Source of the DNA: a virus
DNA: 44,099 nt
Strand: one strand, 5' to 3'
Virus record (IMG/VR): IMGVR_UViG_3300028590_000006
Span: 1-44,099 of that record
Part shown: positions 30,648 to 36,706 of the stretch, piece after piece
How positions within the stretch are numbered: position 1 is the stretch's first letter
Layout: every line of letters starts with the position of its first letter
Notes under the pieces: model-generated
The model's input: the letters and a program-made list of their open reading frames with translations, nothing else
Databases searched by the model: none
What the model was told of the DNA's origin: nothing
Made by a program: the position numbers and the translations under genes

Positions 30648-30661
30648 CGTCATTCTCCACA

Positions 30662-30681
30662 TACTAGCGGATTGCTAGTGA
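30662..30681 (-). repeat. Palindromic element, copy 2 (ACTAGC-GGATT-GCTAGT)
   Basis: This is the second copy of the element at 27855-27875. ACTAGC and GCTAGT pair around GGATT. It ends 15 bases before ATG 30647, and its right half overlaps the 20-base inverted repeat arm at 30674-30693, so two alternative folds are possible. Confidence 0.6.
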
Positions 30682-30823
30682 TAAGCGGAGACATTCGCAC
30701 GGCAATAGGCTCGCCATCATGATTGAGCATACATTTCCGGAATTGCACAGGCTAGTCGGCGGATAAGTCCCGACCTAACAGCACATACGCGCTGGTTCTA
30801 TCCTGTCTCCGCTTATCACTAGC
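30674..30823. repeat. Perfect 20-base inverted repeat with 110-base loop
   Basis: GCTAGTGATAAGCGGAGACA at 30674-30693 is the exact reverse complement of 30804-30823. A perfect 20-base pair in a 44 kb sequence is not expected by chance. The loop holds no ORF. In RNA this would be a long helix of the kind cut by RNase III; in DNA it could be a cruciform. Confidence 0.85.
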
Positions 30824-30859
30824 CCGATTATAACCCGTGCAGTGCACAGGATCGGGCTA
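30820..30859. repeat. Strong nested hairpin TAGCCCGAT/ATCGGGCTA
   Basis: Nine-base arms at 30820-30828 and 30851-30859 enclose a second stem, GTGCA-G-TGCAC (30837-30847). It touches the right arm of the 20-base repeat. On the minus strand the loop-side sequence GGGTTATAATC contains TATAAT, but no good -35 is visible. No U-tract, so it is not a typical terminator. Confidence 0.65.
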
Positions 30860-31337
30860 ACGATTTGCGGTAGGTGCCTAGCGTTCTGGCTGGCTCAAGC
30901 TCGGGTCGCACTCCCTGCTTATGCTATCAGCGTTGCCCCTAGATCGGTAGCGTTTGGGATGGCTGATACCTACTGTATCAACCCGCTCGACCGCTTGCCC
31001 TAGCCTTACCATGCCTACCGTAGCAGGACTGATTGGCAGTATCCGTTGCAAGTACCGTCTGACGTGGATCGCGATGCACTAGCACCTTGTTCACAGCACA
31101 GGCTACGCATTAGGCGCAGTGTTACTGTCTATGCCTGTCGGAACCCCCGTGCTGTCGGGTTATCTCCGCACGTCCTGCTATTGCTAGCTTCAACGCTTTT
31201 CTAGGATGTTGCCATCCCGGCTTCCATCCGCATCGCCCTATGTCGAAAGGTGCCACAATCCCCGCTAGGTTCATGCTTACCCAATGATGACAGCATAGGC
31301 GCTGCGTCGGTTATAGCTGTGATCCTCACAGTCGGCA

Positions 31338-31828
31338 CCTAGGTTCTGCTAGGCGTACAGTCAGCGGATGATGCCGCTATGGCCGCTCCCCGTTATTCGC
31401 GTCCGGTTAAACCGGTTGGCTCGGGAGCCGGTGTTGATGACCGCTAGCATAGAGCCAACTTCGCGCCAGTCAACCGCACATGTAGGCTACACAGTGCCTA
31501 GGTGCAGAAAGGGCCGATGCGGTGGCTAGAAGCCGTTGCAGTCAGTGCCATCAATCTAGGGATATCCGAGCCTATTGCAAGCCCCTAATTGCAGAAAATG
31601 AAAATATACAGATACCGTAATATATCCAATAGGTTAGCCCTAGGTATCATCCTTATTGCGAACCATTCTTAGCGCGCGGGTATCGTGTATCCCTAGGTTC
31701 TCTAGGGTATCCATGCCTCTCATGGTCCCTGCCCCATGTATCCCTAGGTAGCTCCTAGGATCATACCCTTATGTCATCCCGCCATAGATCAGAGACGCAT
31801 TCTCATAATCCCCGTGGTTATCCCTAGG
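31338..31828. repeat. Cluster of seven CCTAGG palindromes (several as TATCCCTAGG)
   Basis: CCTAGG starts at 31338, 31497, 31639, 31692, 31743, 31754 and 31823: seven copies in under 500 bases where about 0.1 is expected. Three lie in the longer word TATCCCTAGG (31688, 31739, 31819). The same GGGATACCCTAGG follows promoter P2 at 10540. Elsewhere CCTAGG is seen only singly (e.g. near 9065 and 41380). Confidence 0.8.
31446..31473 (-). promoter_or_regulatory. Candidate host sigma70 early promoter
   Basis: On the minus strand TTGACT (31473-31468) and TATGCT (31451-31446) are separated by 16 bases and point to the early genes about 800 bases on. It is the best sigma70-like pair I found in this orientation within the non-coding region. 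Weaker pairs exist near 31938 (TTGAAT) and 32033 (TTGATG...TATCAG). Confidence 0.35.
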
Positions 31829-31858
31829 GTATCCCTCCGTCAGATAGATACGGATTGC

Positions 31859-31875
31859 CTATGCTATACGGTCCC
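31859..31875 (-). promoter_or_regulatory. Phage promoter P1 in the non-coding region
   Basis: GGGACCGTATAGCATAG on the minus strand is identical over 17 bases to P2 at 10582-10598. The following bases also match in blocks (CGTATCTAT, then AGGGATACCCTAGG), giving a ~60 bp duplicated promoter-leader. It points into the early region, so the phage polymerase could re-transcribe early genes or prime replication near the genome end, as phi-OL/phi-OR promoters do in T7. Confidence 0.7.
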
Positions 31876-32183
31876 ATAATCAACTAGGGATAATATGCAG
31901 TAAAATGAGATAGATAGGCCTCTTATCCACACGTATTCAACCTTAAGCATAATAACAGGATTGACACAGGGATATGCGCTGTCATACTGGTAATACATCG
32001 ATCGATACACGTGCTGATAATGGTATATCCTGCGTCATCAAAGGGGTACACGGGGGATACACACGCTCATCTGATCTGAGGTACCCCCTCGCATAACAAT
32101 ATCAAAATTTGGGTTTAGGCATTTTGAACCTGTCAGAAATATGGACACATCCATCAGACAATCCATGATCCACAGGAGGCCCG

Positions 32184-32213
32184 CTGGAAGCCCGGAAGGA
32201 CCGGGAGGCCCAG
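32184..32213 (-). terminator. Hairpin behind the lysis genes (possible late terminator)
   Basis: On the minus strand CTGG-CCCGG-TCCTT-CCGGG-CCAG forms a nine-pair stem with a small internal loop, about 50 bases after the Rz1 stop; a TACC-TTCG-GGTA mini-hairpin precedes it. No U-tract follows, so termination by host polymerase is doubtful, but a phage polymerase could pause here. Confidence 0.35.
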
Positions 32214-32262
32214 AGATACCCGAAGGTAGCCTGTGCTGCTCCACGGCCCGTTCCACGGCGTT

Positions 32263-32550
32263 TCACGGGGTGTTTGCTGGCTCAGCAGGGATCAGCTTGT
32301 TCTCGGTCGCCCACTTCCGGATTGCCGCCTTATCAGCGTTGCAGACCCGGAGGTCATTACGGACAGACCGATACGCGAGGACGATATCCTCGTTAATCTC
32401 AAGCTTCACGGGAGTTTCCTTGCAGTCCGCTGCGAGCGAGTACGGGAACCCTAGAGGGGCCTTATTCGCGCAAGCTGGCAATAACGTCAGCAGGGATAGG
32501 CTGCTTAGCCCAATCAGGATTTTTCTTGAGAGCTTCGATGGTTTTAACAC
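32263..32550 (-). CDS. Rz1-like outer-membrane spanin lipoprotein (95 aa)
   Basis: This ORF is embedded in a different frame in the end of the Rz gene and extends beyond it, the classic overlapping Rz/Rz1 arrangement. LSSLSLLTLLPAC is a lipoprotein signal with a lipobox (LPAC); the mature protein would begin at Cys and is Pro/Ala-containing with an EINEDIVLAYRSVRNDLR helix. It joins Rz across the periplasm to fuse the membranes at lysis. The start is uncertain: GTG 32550 lies ten bases after GGAG and TTG 32556 four bases after it. Confidence 0.78.
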   Translation of the reverse strand: MLKPSKLSRKILIGLSSLSLLTLLPACANKAPLGFPYSLAADCKETPVKLEINEDIVLAYRSVRNDLRVCNADKAAIRKWATENKLIPAEPANTP

Positions 32551-32830
32551 GTTCAACAGTCTCCACTTTCGAGAGGGCGTCAATCAGGTCGTTACGGGTT
32601 TTAACCGCAGTAGCGTTAGCTCGGTAGTTCTGAGCGATCTGATCCCGCTCTCGTTCCACCTTCTCGACCTTGGCCTTGAGAGCCATGTTCTCGCTTTTGG
32701 TGGCTACGTAGTTCACGACCGCGAAGCCTGCGAAGATAACGCCCACAATCACCGCAAGGGTAATCCATGTGGACTTCTTGCCCAACAGGCTCACTGCGCC
32801 GGTAAGGGTTGCTACAGAGAACAATGCCAT
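32462..32830 (-). CDS. Rz-like inner-membrane spanin (122 aa)
   Basis: An N-terminal transmembrane helix (about residues 20-42, STWITLAVIVGVIFAGFAVVN) is followed by a periplasmic coiled coil (ENMALKAKVEKVERERDQIA) and a C-terminal part, the standard i-spanin design. It overlaps Rz1 in another frame. ATG 32830 shares its A with the upstream stop (TAATG). It completes lysis of a Gram-negative host after holin and endolysin. Confidence 0.82.
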   Translation of the reverse strand: MALFSVATLTGAVSLLGKKSTWITLAVIVGVIFAGFAVVNYVATKSENMALKAKVEKVERERDQIAQNYRANATAVKTRNDLIDALSKVETVERVKTIEALKKNPDWAKQPIPADVIASLRE

Positions 32831-33183
32831 TACATATCCTTAAATCGCTGGATCAATTCGTCCAGAGAGAAGTGCGCCTTCCTAGTGACGGTATCGTACA
32901 AGAGAGAACCCTTGTACGTAAACACCGCAAGCGCGATCAGCACACCGAGGCCAGTAGCGGCAGGCGGCACATACAACGCAGCGCCCGTGTACCATGCAAC
33001 GAGATATCTCATGCCCACATAGAGCATCACTGTCGAGAACCCGAAGAATACGCGGAGTAGCCACGTAGGGGTCTTGGGTTCAACGGGGATGCGCGGTTCA
33101 AGCAGGAAGTGCCGTACCAAGCCGAAGATACCGGCTAGGAGAAAGAACACCCCGGATACGAACGTATTGATGAGGTCTATCAT
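32830..33183 (-). CDS. Membrane protein in the lysis cassette, holin candidate (117 aa)
   Basis: Three hydrophobic segments are visible: about 5-25 (INTFVSGVFFLLAGIFGLVR), 42-64 (LLRVFFGFSTVMLYVGMRYLV) and 70-92 (ALYVPPAATGLGVLIALAVF), followed by a charged C-terminus (LDELIQRFKDM). It lies between another membrane protein and Rz. Size and topology fit a class I holin or an antiholin. Which of the two membrane genes forms the lethal hole cannot be told from sequence. Confidence 0.6.
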   Translation of the reverse strand: MIDLINTFVSGVFFLLAGIFGLVRHFLLEPRIPVEPKTPTWLLRVFFGFSTVMLYVGMRYLVAWYTGAALYVPPAATGLGVLIALAVFTYKGSLLYDTVTRKAHFSLDELIQRFKDM

Positions 33184-33497
33184 TTCTTCGGTCCAATCGT
33201 ATAGGCGTCAGCCCAGCCCGTCAGTTTCTTGACGATGATGGGAGCCAATGGATTTACCGCAAGCCCGACGCCAACAGCAAGGGGATAGGGGTTAGGGGCT
33301 ATCAGGAACGGCCAGCGGTATCCAAGCATAGGAACGAGGATAGGCGCAAGCGTGGTCCCGACAACCACCGAGAAGCATAGAGAAGCCCAAGCAAACCGAC
33401 CCGGAGGGATCGAGTTCAGGGCCGCGAGGAAGATGGGGAAGCTATAGAGAAGCGCCCCCACCATCCCGCATACGGCGAGTAGTATAAATTCAGGCAT
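33180..33497 (-). CDS. Membrane protein in the lysis cassette, holin candidate (105 aa)
   Basis: The start at ATG 33497 overlaps the endolysin stop (TAATG). Hydrophobic segments lie at about 3-26 (EFILLAVCGMVGALLYSFPIFL), 36-58 (FAWASLCFSVVVGTTLAPILV) and 70-88 (NPYPLAVGVGLAVNPLAPIIV). With the next gene it makes a membrane pair directly after a cytoplasmic endolysin that lacks its own signal, so at least one must act as holin. Pro-rich third segment is unusual. Confidence 0.6.
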   Translation of the reverse strand: MPEFILLAVCGMVGALLYSFPIFLAALNSIPPGRFAWASLCFSVVVGTTLAPILVPMLGYRWPFLIAPNPYPLAVGVGLAVNPLAPIIVKKLTGWADAYTIGPKK

Positions 33498-34096
33498 TAT
33501 CGTGCCCATTCTCCGGTTTTACCGTGGAGCCACGTAAGGAACTGGCCAACCGTCTTGCCCCGAAGGATCGACGGGTTAGCATCAGTAGCAGCCTGACCGG
33601 CAATCAGGTCAGCCCGTGCGCCCACGTCCGCCTTAATGACCTTAGCTGCCATACCGGCTCCGAAGAAGTGCGCGGCATATAGCGACGCCTTATTGATCGG
33701 GATACCGGCCTGCTTAAGCACCTTAGCATTCTTCTCGGTAAATGTCTTAGCTCGGGCAAGCTGTTCCTTAACAGGCGGGAACAGGCCACCGAAAGCCAGC
33801 TTAGGGTTATTGCCCCAAGTGCCGCCTTCTCCGATCCACGTAGCCTTGATGAACTGATACAGTCCAGAGGCCGAGGAAGTCGAAGCCTTAACGTAAGGGC
33901 GGTCACGGCTCTCGATATTGGAGAGCATAGGCCAATAGTCGTCAGGGATATCCGTGCTTACCGGGTCAGCCGGGGCCGGAGCAGGAAGCACCTTATCCAA
34001 CGCCGCGAGCGTGTTCGGGCCGGGCACCCCGTCAGGAGTAAGCCCAGCCCGCTCCTGAAAGCGCCGCACGAATGCAGCGTTCGAGAGCACGTCCAT
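33497..34096 (-). CDS. Endolysin: peptidoglycan-binding plus lytic transglycosylase-like domain (199 aa)
   Basis: Residues 1-38 (FVRRFQERAGLTPDGVPGPNTLAALDKVL) are a PG_binding_1 repeat (DGxxGPxTxxAL). After a Pro/Ala linker, IESRDRPYVKASTSSASGLYQFIKATWIGEGG has the transglycosylase-like catalytic Glu (E in NIESRD) and the SASGLYQF signature of the SLT fold. No signal peptide or SAR helix is present, unlike the phiKMV endolysin, so release must need a holin. It follows the Ig-like gene and precedes two membrane proteins and the spanins. Confidence 0.85.
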   Translation of the reverse strand: MDVLSNAAFVRRFQERAGLTPDGVPGPNTLAALDKVLPAPAPADPVSTDIPDDYWPMLSNIESRDRPYVKASTSSASGLYQFIKATWIGEGGTWGNNPKLAFGGLFPPVKEQLARAKTFTEKNAKVLKQAGIPINKASLYAAHFFGAGMAAKVIKADVGARADLIAGQAATDANPSILRGKTVGQFLTWLHGKTGEWAR

Positions 34097-34097
34097 A

Positions 34098-34541
34098 TTA
34101 GGCGGTGACAGTCACGCTGGCCGTGATCGATCCAGCCTTGTGGGCCGAACCCTCAGCCACGTTGGCCGTGATGACCGCCGTACCGGCAGCAACGCCCGTA
34201 ACCAGCCCTGCGCTATTGACAGTGGCCACAGCGGGATCGCTCGACGAATACGTGGCCGCACCCGAGCTACCACCCTTGCCCAGAGTAAGCTGCTGCGTCG
34301 CCGCGACAGCAAAGGACGAGGTAGGCGGGGTCAAGGTAAGCACCGGGATCGCCTTGCCGATCGTGGCAGCAGCCACAGCGCACGCCGTGAAGAAGTCAGC
34401 AAGCTTCTGGGCACCGGGATGCGCGCCAGCCGGATACGACATAGCTACGACTTCGAGTGCGCTGATCGCCTTAGCAGAAATACGACGCAGATGATAGCCG
34501 TTAGCGCCGGTATCCGGGGAAGGGAGGGATGCTTCTTGCAT
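34098..34541 (-). CDS. Virion-type protein with C-terminal BIG2 Ig-like domain (147 aa)
   Basis: I start at ATG 34541, eight bases after AGGAG; the gene overlaps the terminase end by 41 bases in another frame. Residues 1-60 are a separate N-terminal part (NGYHLRRISAKAISALEVVAM). Residues 68-147 form a bacterial Ig-like group 2 domain: VLTLTPPTSSFAVAATQQLT, then YSSSDPAVATVNSAGLVTGV and AAGTAVITANVA, ending in strand VTVT. Such domains decorate phage capsids or tails and bind carbohydrates weakly. Location between terminase and endolysin is unusual; I infer an accessory head or tail decoration. Confidence 0.78.
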   Translation of the reverse strand: MQEASLPSPDTGANGYHLRRISAKAISALEVVAMSYPAGAHPGAQKLADFFTACAVAAATIGKAIPVLTLTPPTSSFAVAATQQLTLGKGGSSGAATYSSSDPAVATVNSAGLVTGVAAGTAVITANVAEGSAHKAGSITASVTVTA

Positions 34542-36321
34542 TGGAATTGCTCCTGAGATATTTGTTGAACACCGAACCACCACGGCCCGGAGCAGTATTC
34601 GACCAGCGGTCCTTCATCATAGGATCGCGCATGGCTTCGTTATATTCGCGCTCACGCGCCTTCTTGATGGCATCGGACTGGTCAATAGCCAGAACCTTAA
34701 GCCAGTAACGCACCGCGCCTTCGAGAGCATCAACACGGTCATCGTGATTGAGACAGCCTTTGTCGCGGGTAATCTTGCTAAGCTGGTGGAACAGACTGTA
34801 CAACTGCCGCTGTGCAGCAGGGTACTTGATAAGGCTGTCCCGGTCCTCATCGATAACTGACTGGTTAAAGATAAGGGAGCCTCGCGCTATAACGGGTTCC
34901 AGAGTTTCGATGATACGAAGCTCCTTCTGCCCGGTGACGAAATCGTCTTCTACCGCGCACTCGTGAGCTTGTCGGAGAATAGGAAGCCAGACCTCCGTAA
35001 AGGCGCCATAGCCCATATTCTTCTCGACCACGACCTTGTTGACCTTCCATCGCTCAGCGATATCGGCCAAGGTACGCATCTGCTCGACGTTGTAACCACC
35101 CGGCACGCCGCCAGCGGACAACACGTAAATGTTGCCGTTGAGGAAGCCAGTCACCGCGTAGCCGGTTTCGTCCCCGTTCTTACCGCCACCAGCGGGATCG
35201 ACGTACATCATGATCCCTTGCAACTTCGCTACGTCATCACTCACCTTCACAGGGGTGTTGATCTTATACGAGGTTGTATGGATGCTGATGTCCAGAAGAC
35301 TGCCACCGCCGAAGCCTCGGGCAACGGACAGCGGGTAGTACTCACCGCCAAGCGCCATGAGGACAAGCTGCTCTACCTTTAGAGGGTAGCGAGCCGCGTC
35401 CGCAAGCTTGGTGTTGAGCATGTGCTGTAGCTGGAAGTAAGACGGTCCCTGATCCAATTCCTTGAACTGTAGGATGCCTTCGTCAATATACGTAGGATCG
35501 ACAGGCTTGCCCTGATCCCCGAGCATACCGCCACCATAGGCGAGAGACGGGTCTTTCTCCAAGCGGGTACGAATGTACGGCGCTAGGTGATCCCCGTAGT
35601 TCTCCATCTGCTCTGCGTTCGGGAAGCGTCCCGGCCAGATGCGAACGGTGAAGCCACGGGAAGGAAGCGTGTTGTACACACTCTCCTGAGACTGCGGCGT
35701 CCCCAGATACACGATGCGACCATTGGTACAGATCGACGTGAAGTCTCGGGTCAGGTCCATAAGCTGTTCGCGCATCAACGCGGTGCGGGAGTTCTTAGCG
35801 CTCTCAATATCGTCTGCAATGAGCAGATCGGCGCGCTTACCCTGCATGTTACCCGTGATACCGATACAGGCCACGGAAGGCGACTTATCGATGCCCTTAA
35901 GCGTGTAGTGAACGTCGAACGCCTCAACTGAGGTCCGGTCGCCATTAGAGGGATCGGGCCGGAGACATTCGAGTTCGTCCATCGTCATAAGGATGCGAAC
36001 GATAAGAGTAGAAATTTCGTTAGCCTGCGTACCACCTGCGGACAGGATGAGGACACGGGCCGAAGGGTTCTGGATCAGCGTCCAGACCGCGAAGGCAGCA
36101 GTGATCGTAGTCTTAGCCTGACCACGCTGCGCTTGGATCATAATGTTCTGAGGGCCGTAGCACAGGAATGATCCGATATCCCGCTGCACCGGCGAAGTCT
36201 TGAAGCCCAAAAGGTCCATCACGTCCTGCAAGAACGGATCGAACTCGGAGTAATGCTCCTGAATTACTTCAAGGGTACGCCAGCGCAGGAGAGCAGCATC
36301 GTTGCCCTCCCGCATAGCCAT
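34501..36321 (-). CDS. Large terminase subunit, T7 gp19-like (606 aa)
   Basis: The DNA packaging motor. Walker A-type loop AQRGQAKTT (64-72), Walker B LLIADDIE (166-173, D170/D171/E173), a coupling-motif-like YLGTPQSQESVY (205-215), and RNase H-fold nuclease residues MMYVDPAGGGKNGDE (D375) and NHDDRVDAL (D527, D528, D531). T7 gp19 has 586 residues. ATG 36321 overlaps the small terminase stop (TAATG). T7-like enzymes cut concatemers with duplication of the ends, predicting direct terminal repeats in the virion DNA that this circular assembly does not show. Confidence 0.95.
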   Translation of the reverse strand: MAMREGNDAALLRWRTLEVIQEHYSEFDPFLQDVMDLLGFKTSPVQRDIGSFLCYGPQNIMIQAQRGQAKTTITAAFAVWTLIQNPSARVLILSAGGTQANEISTLIVRILMTMDELECLRPDPSNGDRTSVEAFDVHYTLKGIDKSPSVACIGITGNMQGKRADLLIADDIESAKNSRTALMREQLMDLTRDFTSICTNGRIVYLGTPQSQESVYNTLPSRGFTVRIWPGRFPNAEQMENYGDHLAPYIRTRLEKDPSLAYGGGMLGDQGKPVDPTYIDEGILQFKELDQGPSYFQLQHMLNTKLADAARYPLKVEQLVLMALGGEYYPLSVARGFGGGSLLDISIHTTSYKINTPVKVSDDVAKLQGIMMYVDPAGGGKNGDETGYAVTGFLNGNIYVLSAGGVPGGYNVEQMRTLADIAERWKVNKVVVEKNMGYGAFTEVWLPILRQAHECAVEDDFVTGQKELRIIETLEPVIARGSLIFNQSVIDEDRDSLIKYPAAQRQLYSLFHQLSKITRDKGCLNHDDRVDALEGAVRYWLKVLAIDQSDAIKKAREREYNEAMRDPMMKDRWSNTAPGRGGSVFNKYLRSNSNARSIPPFPGYRR

Positions 36322-36659
36322 TAGTTAAGGTTCCTGTCGAGGAACGTCATATCGTCAACAGCGTCCCGAAGAACCTGCCCGCTCATCCGTGCCTTCTGCT
36401 TATCCTTAAGCTTCTGCAACAGACCACCCATGACATTATCTTCTGCCGGGGCACACGTGATATTGTTATCCTTGAGGAACTTGGTAGCCGCTGCAATGAT
36501 AGCAGCCGAAGGCGGAAGACGACGAGGCGGAACCTCGACCGTTTCCCCGTCAGCAGTCTCTTCGGTGTAGCCCGGAAGCTCGTCACCGTCAAGAGCCTCG
36601 CTGAGGACTTGCGTTACCTTTTCGTGCAGCAGACCTAGCGATTGTTCATTCGCCGCCAC
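36321..36659 (-). CDS. Small terminase subunit, T7 gp18-like (112 aa, GTG start)
   Basis: This 112-residue protein lies directly before TerL. A helical N-terminus (LGLLHEKVTQVLSEALDG), a Pro-rich link, then a helix (SAAIIAAATKFLKDNNITC) and a basic C-terminal part (LLQKLKDKQKARMSG) fit the small DNA-binding terminase of T7-like phages (gp18, 89 aa). The start is GTG 36659 with AGGAG seven bases upstream; no ATG is available in frame. Confidence 0.85.
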   Translation of the reverse strand: MAANEQSLGLLHEKVTQVLSEALDGDELPGYTEETADGETVEVPPRRLPPSAAIIAAATKFLKDNNITCAPAEDNVMGGLLQKLKDKQKARMSGQVLRDAVDDMTFLDRNLN

Positions 36660-36706
36660 AAAGCGTCTCCTTGTAATGCGGGAGGCCGGTTAAAGCCTCC
36701 CGAGTG

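Larger units (their letters stand above)
30824..32262. other. Long non-coding region (probable early promoter/terminus region)
   Basis: About 1.4 kb between the last late gene (Rz1) and the early region has no ORF with a ribosome-binding site on either strand. It divides into a GC-balanced part (30824-31600) dotted with CTAG and short hairpins (e.g. CCGGTT-A-AACCGG 31403-31415, TGTAG-G-CTACA 31481-31491) and an AT-richer part (31600-32150) with CCTAGG clusters and promoter P1. In T7-like phages the genome ends, early promoters and packaging signals lie between the last late and first early gene; a circular assembly hides such terminal repeats. I found no tRNA. Confidence 0.7.

Noticed and set aside
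30824-31640. tRNA genes in the long non-coding region
   Set aside because: I looked for T-arm (GTTCRANYC) and acceptor pairing on both strands and saw none; hairpins present are short and isolated.
32038-32256. 72-codon minus-strand frame with collagen-like GPPGPSG directly after Rz1
   Set aside because: It would start with GTG without a ribosome-binding site, and the Gly-Pro stretch coincides with the GC-rich hairpin at 32184-32213. The rest looks like non-coding sequence.
32141-33022. 293-codon plus-strand frame across the lysis genes
   Set aside because: Mostly antisense to Rz and the membrane gene; start region lies in the hairpin-rich spacer; no plausible domain.
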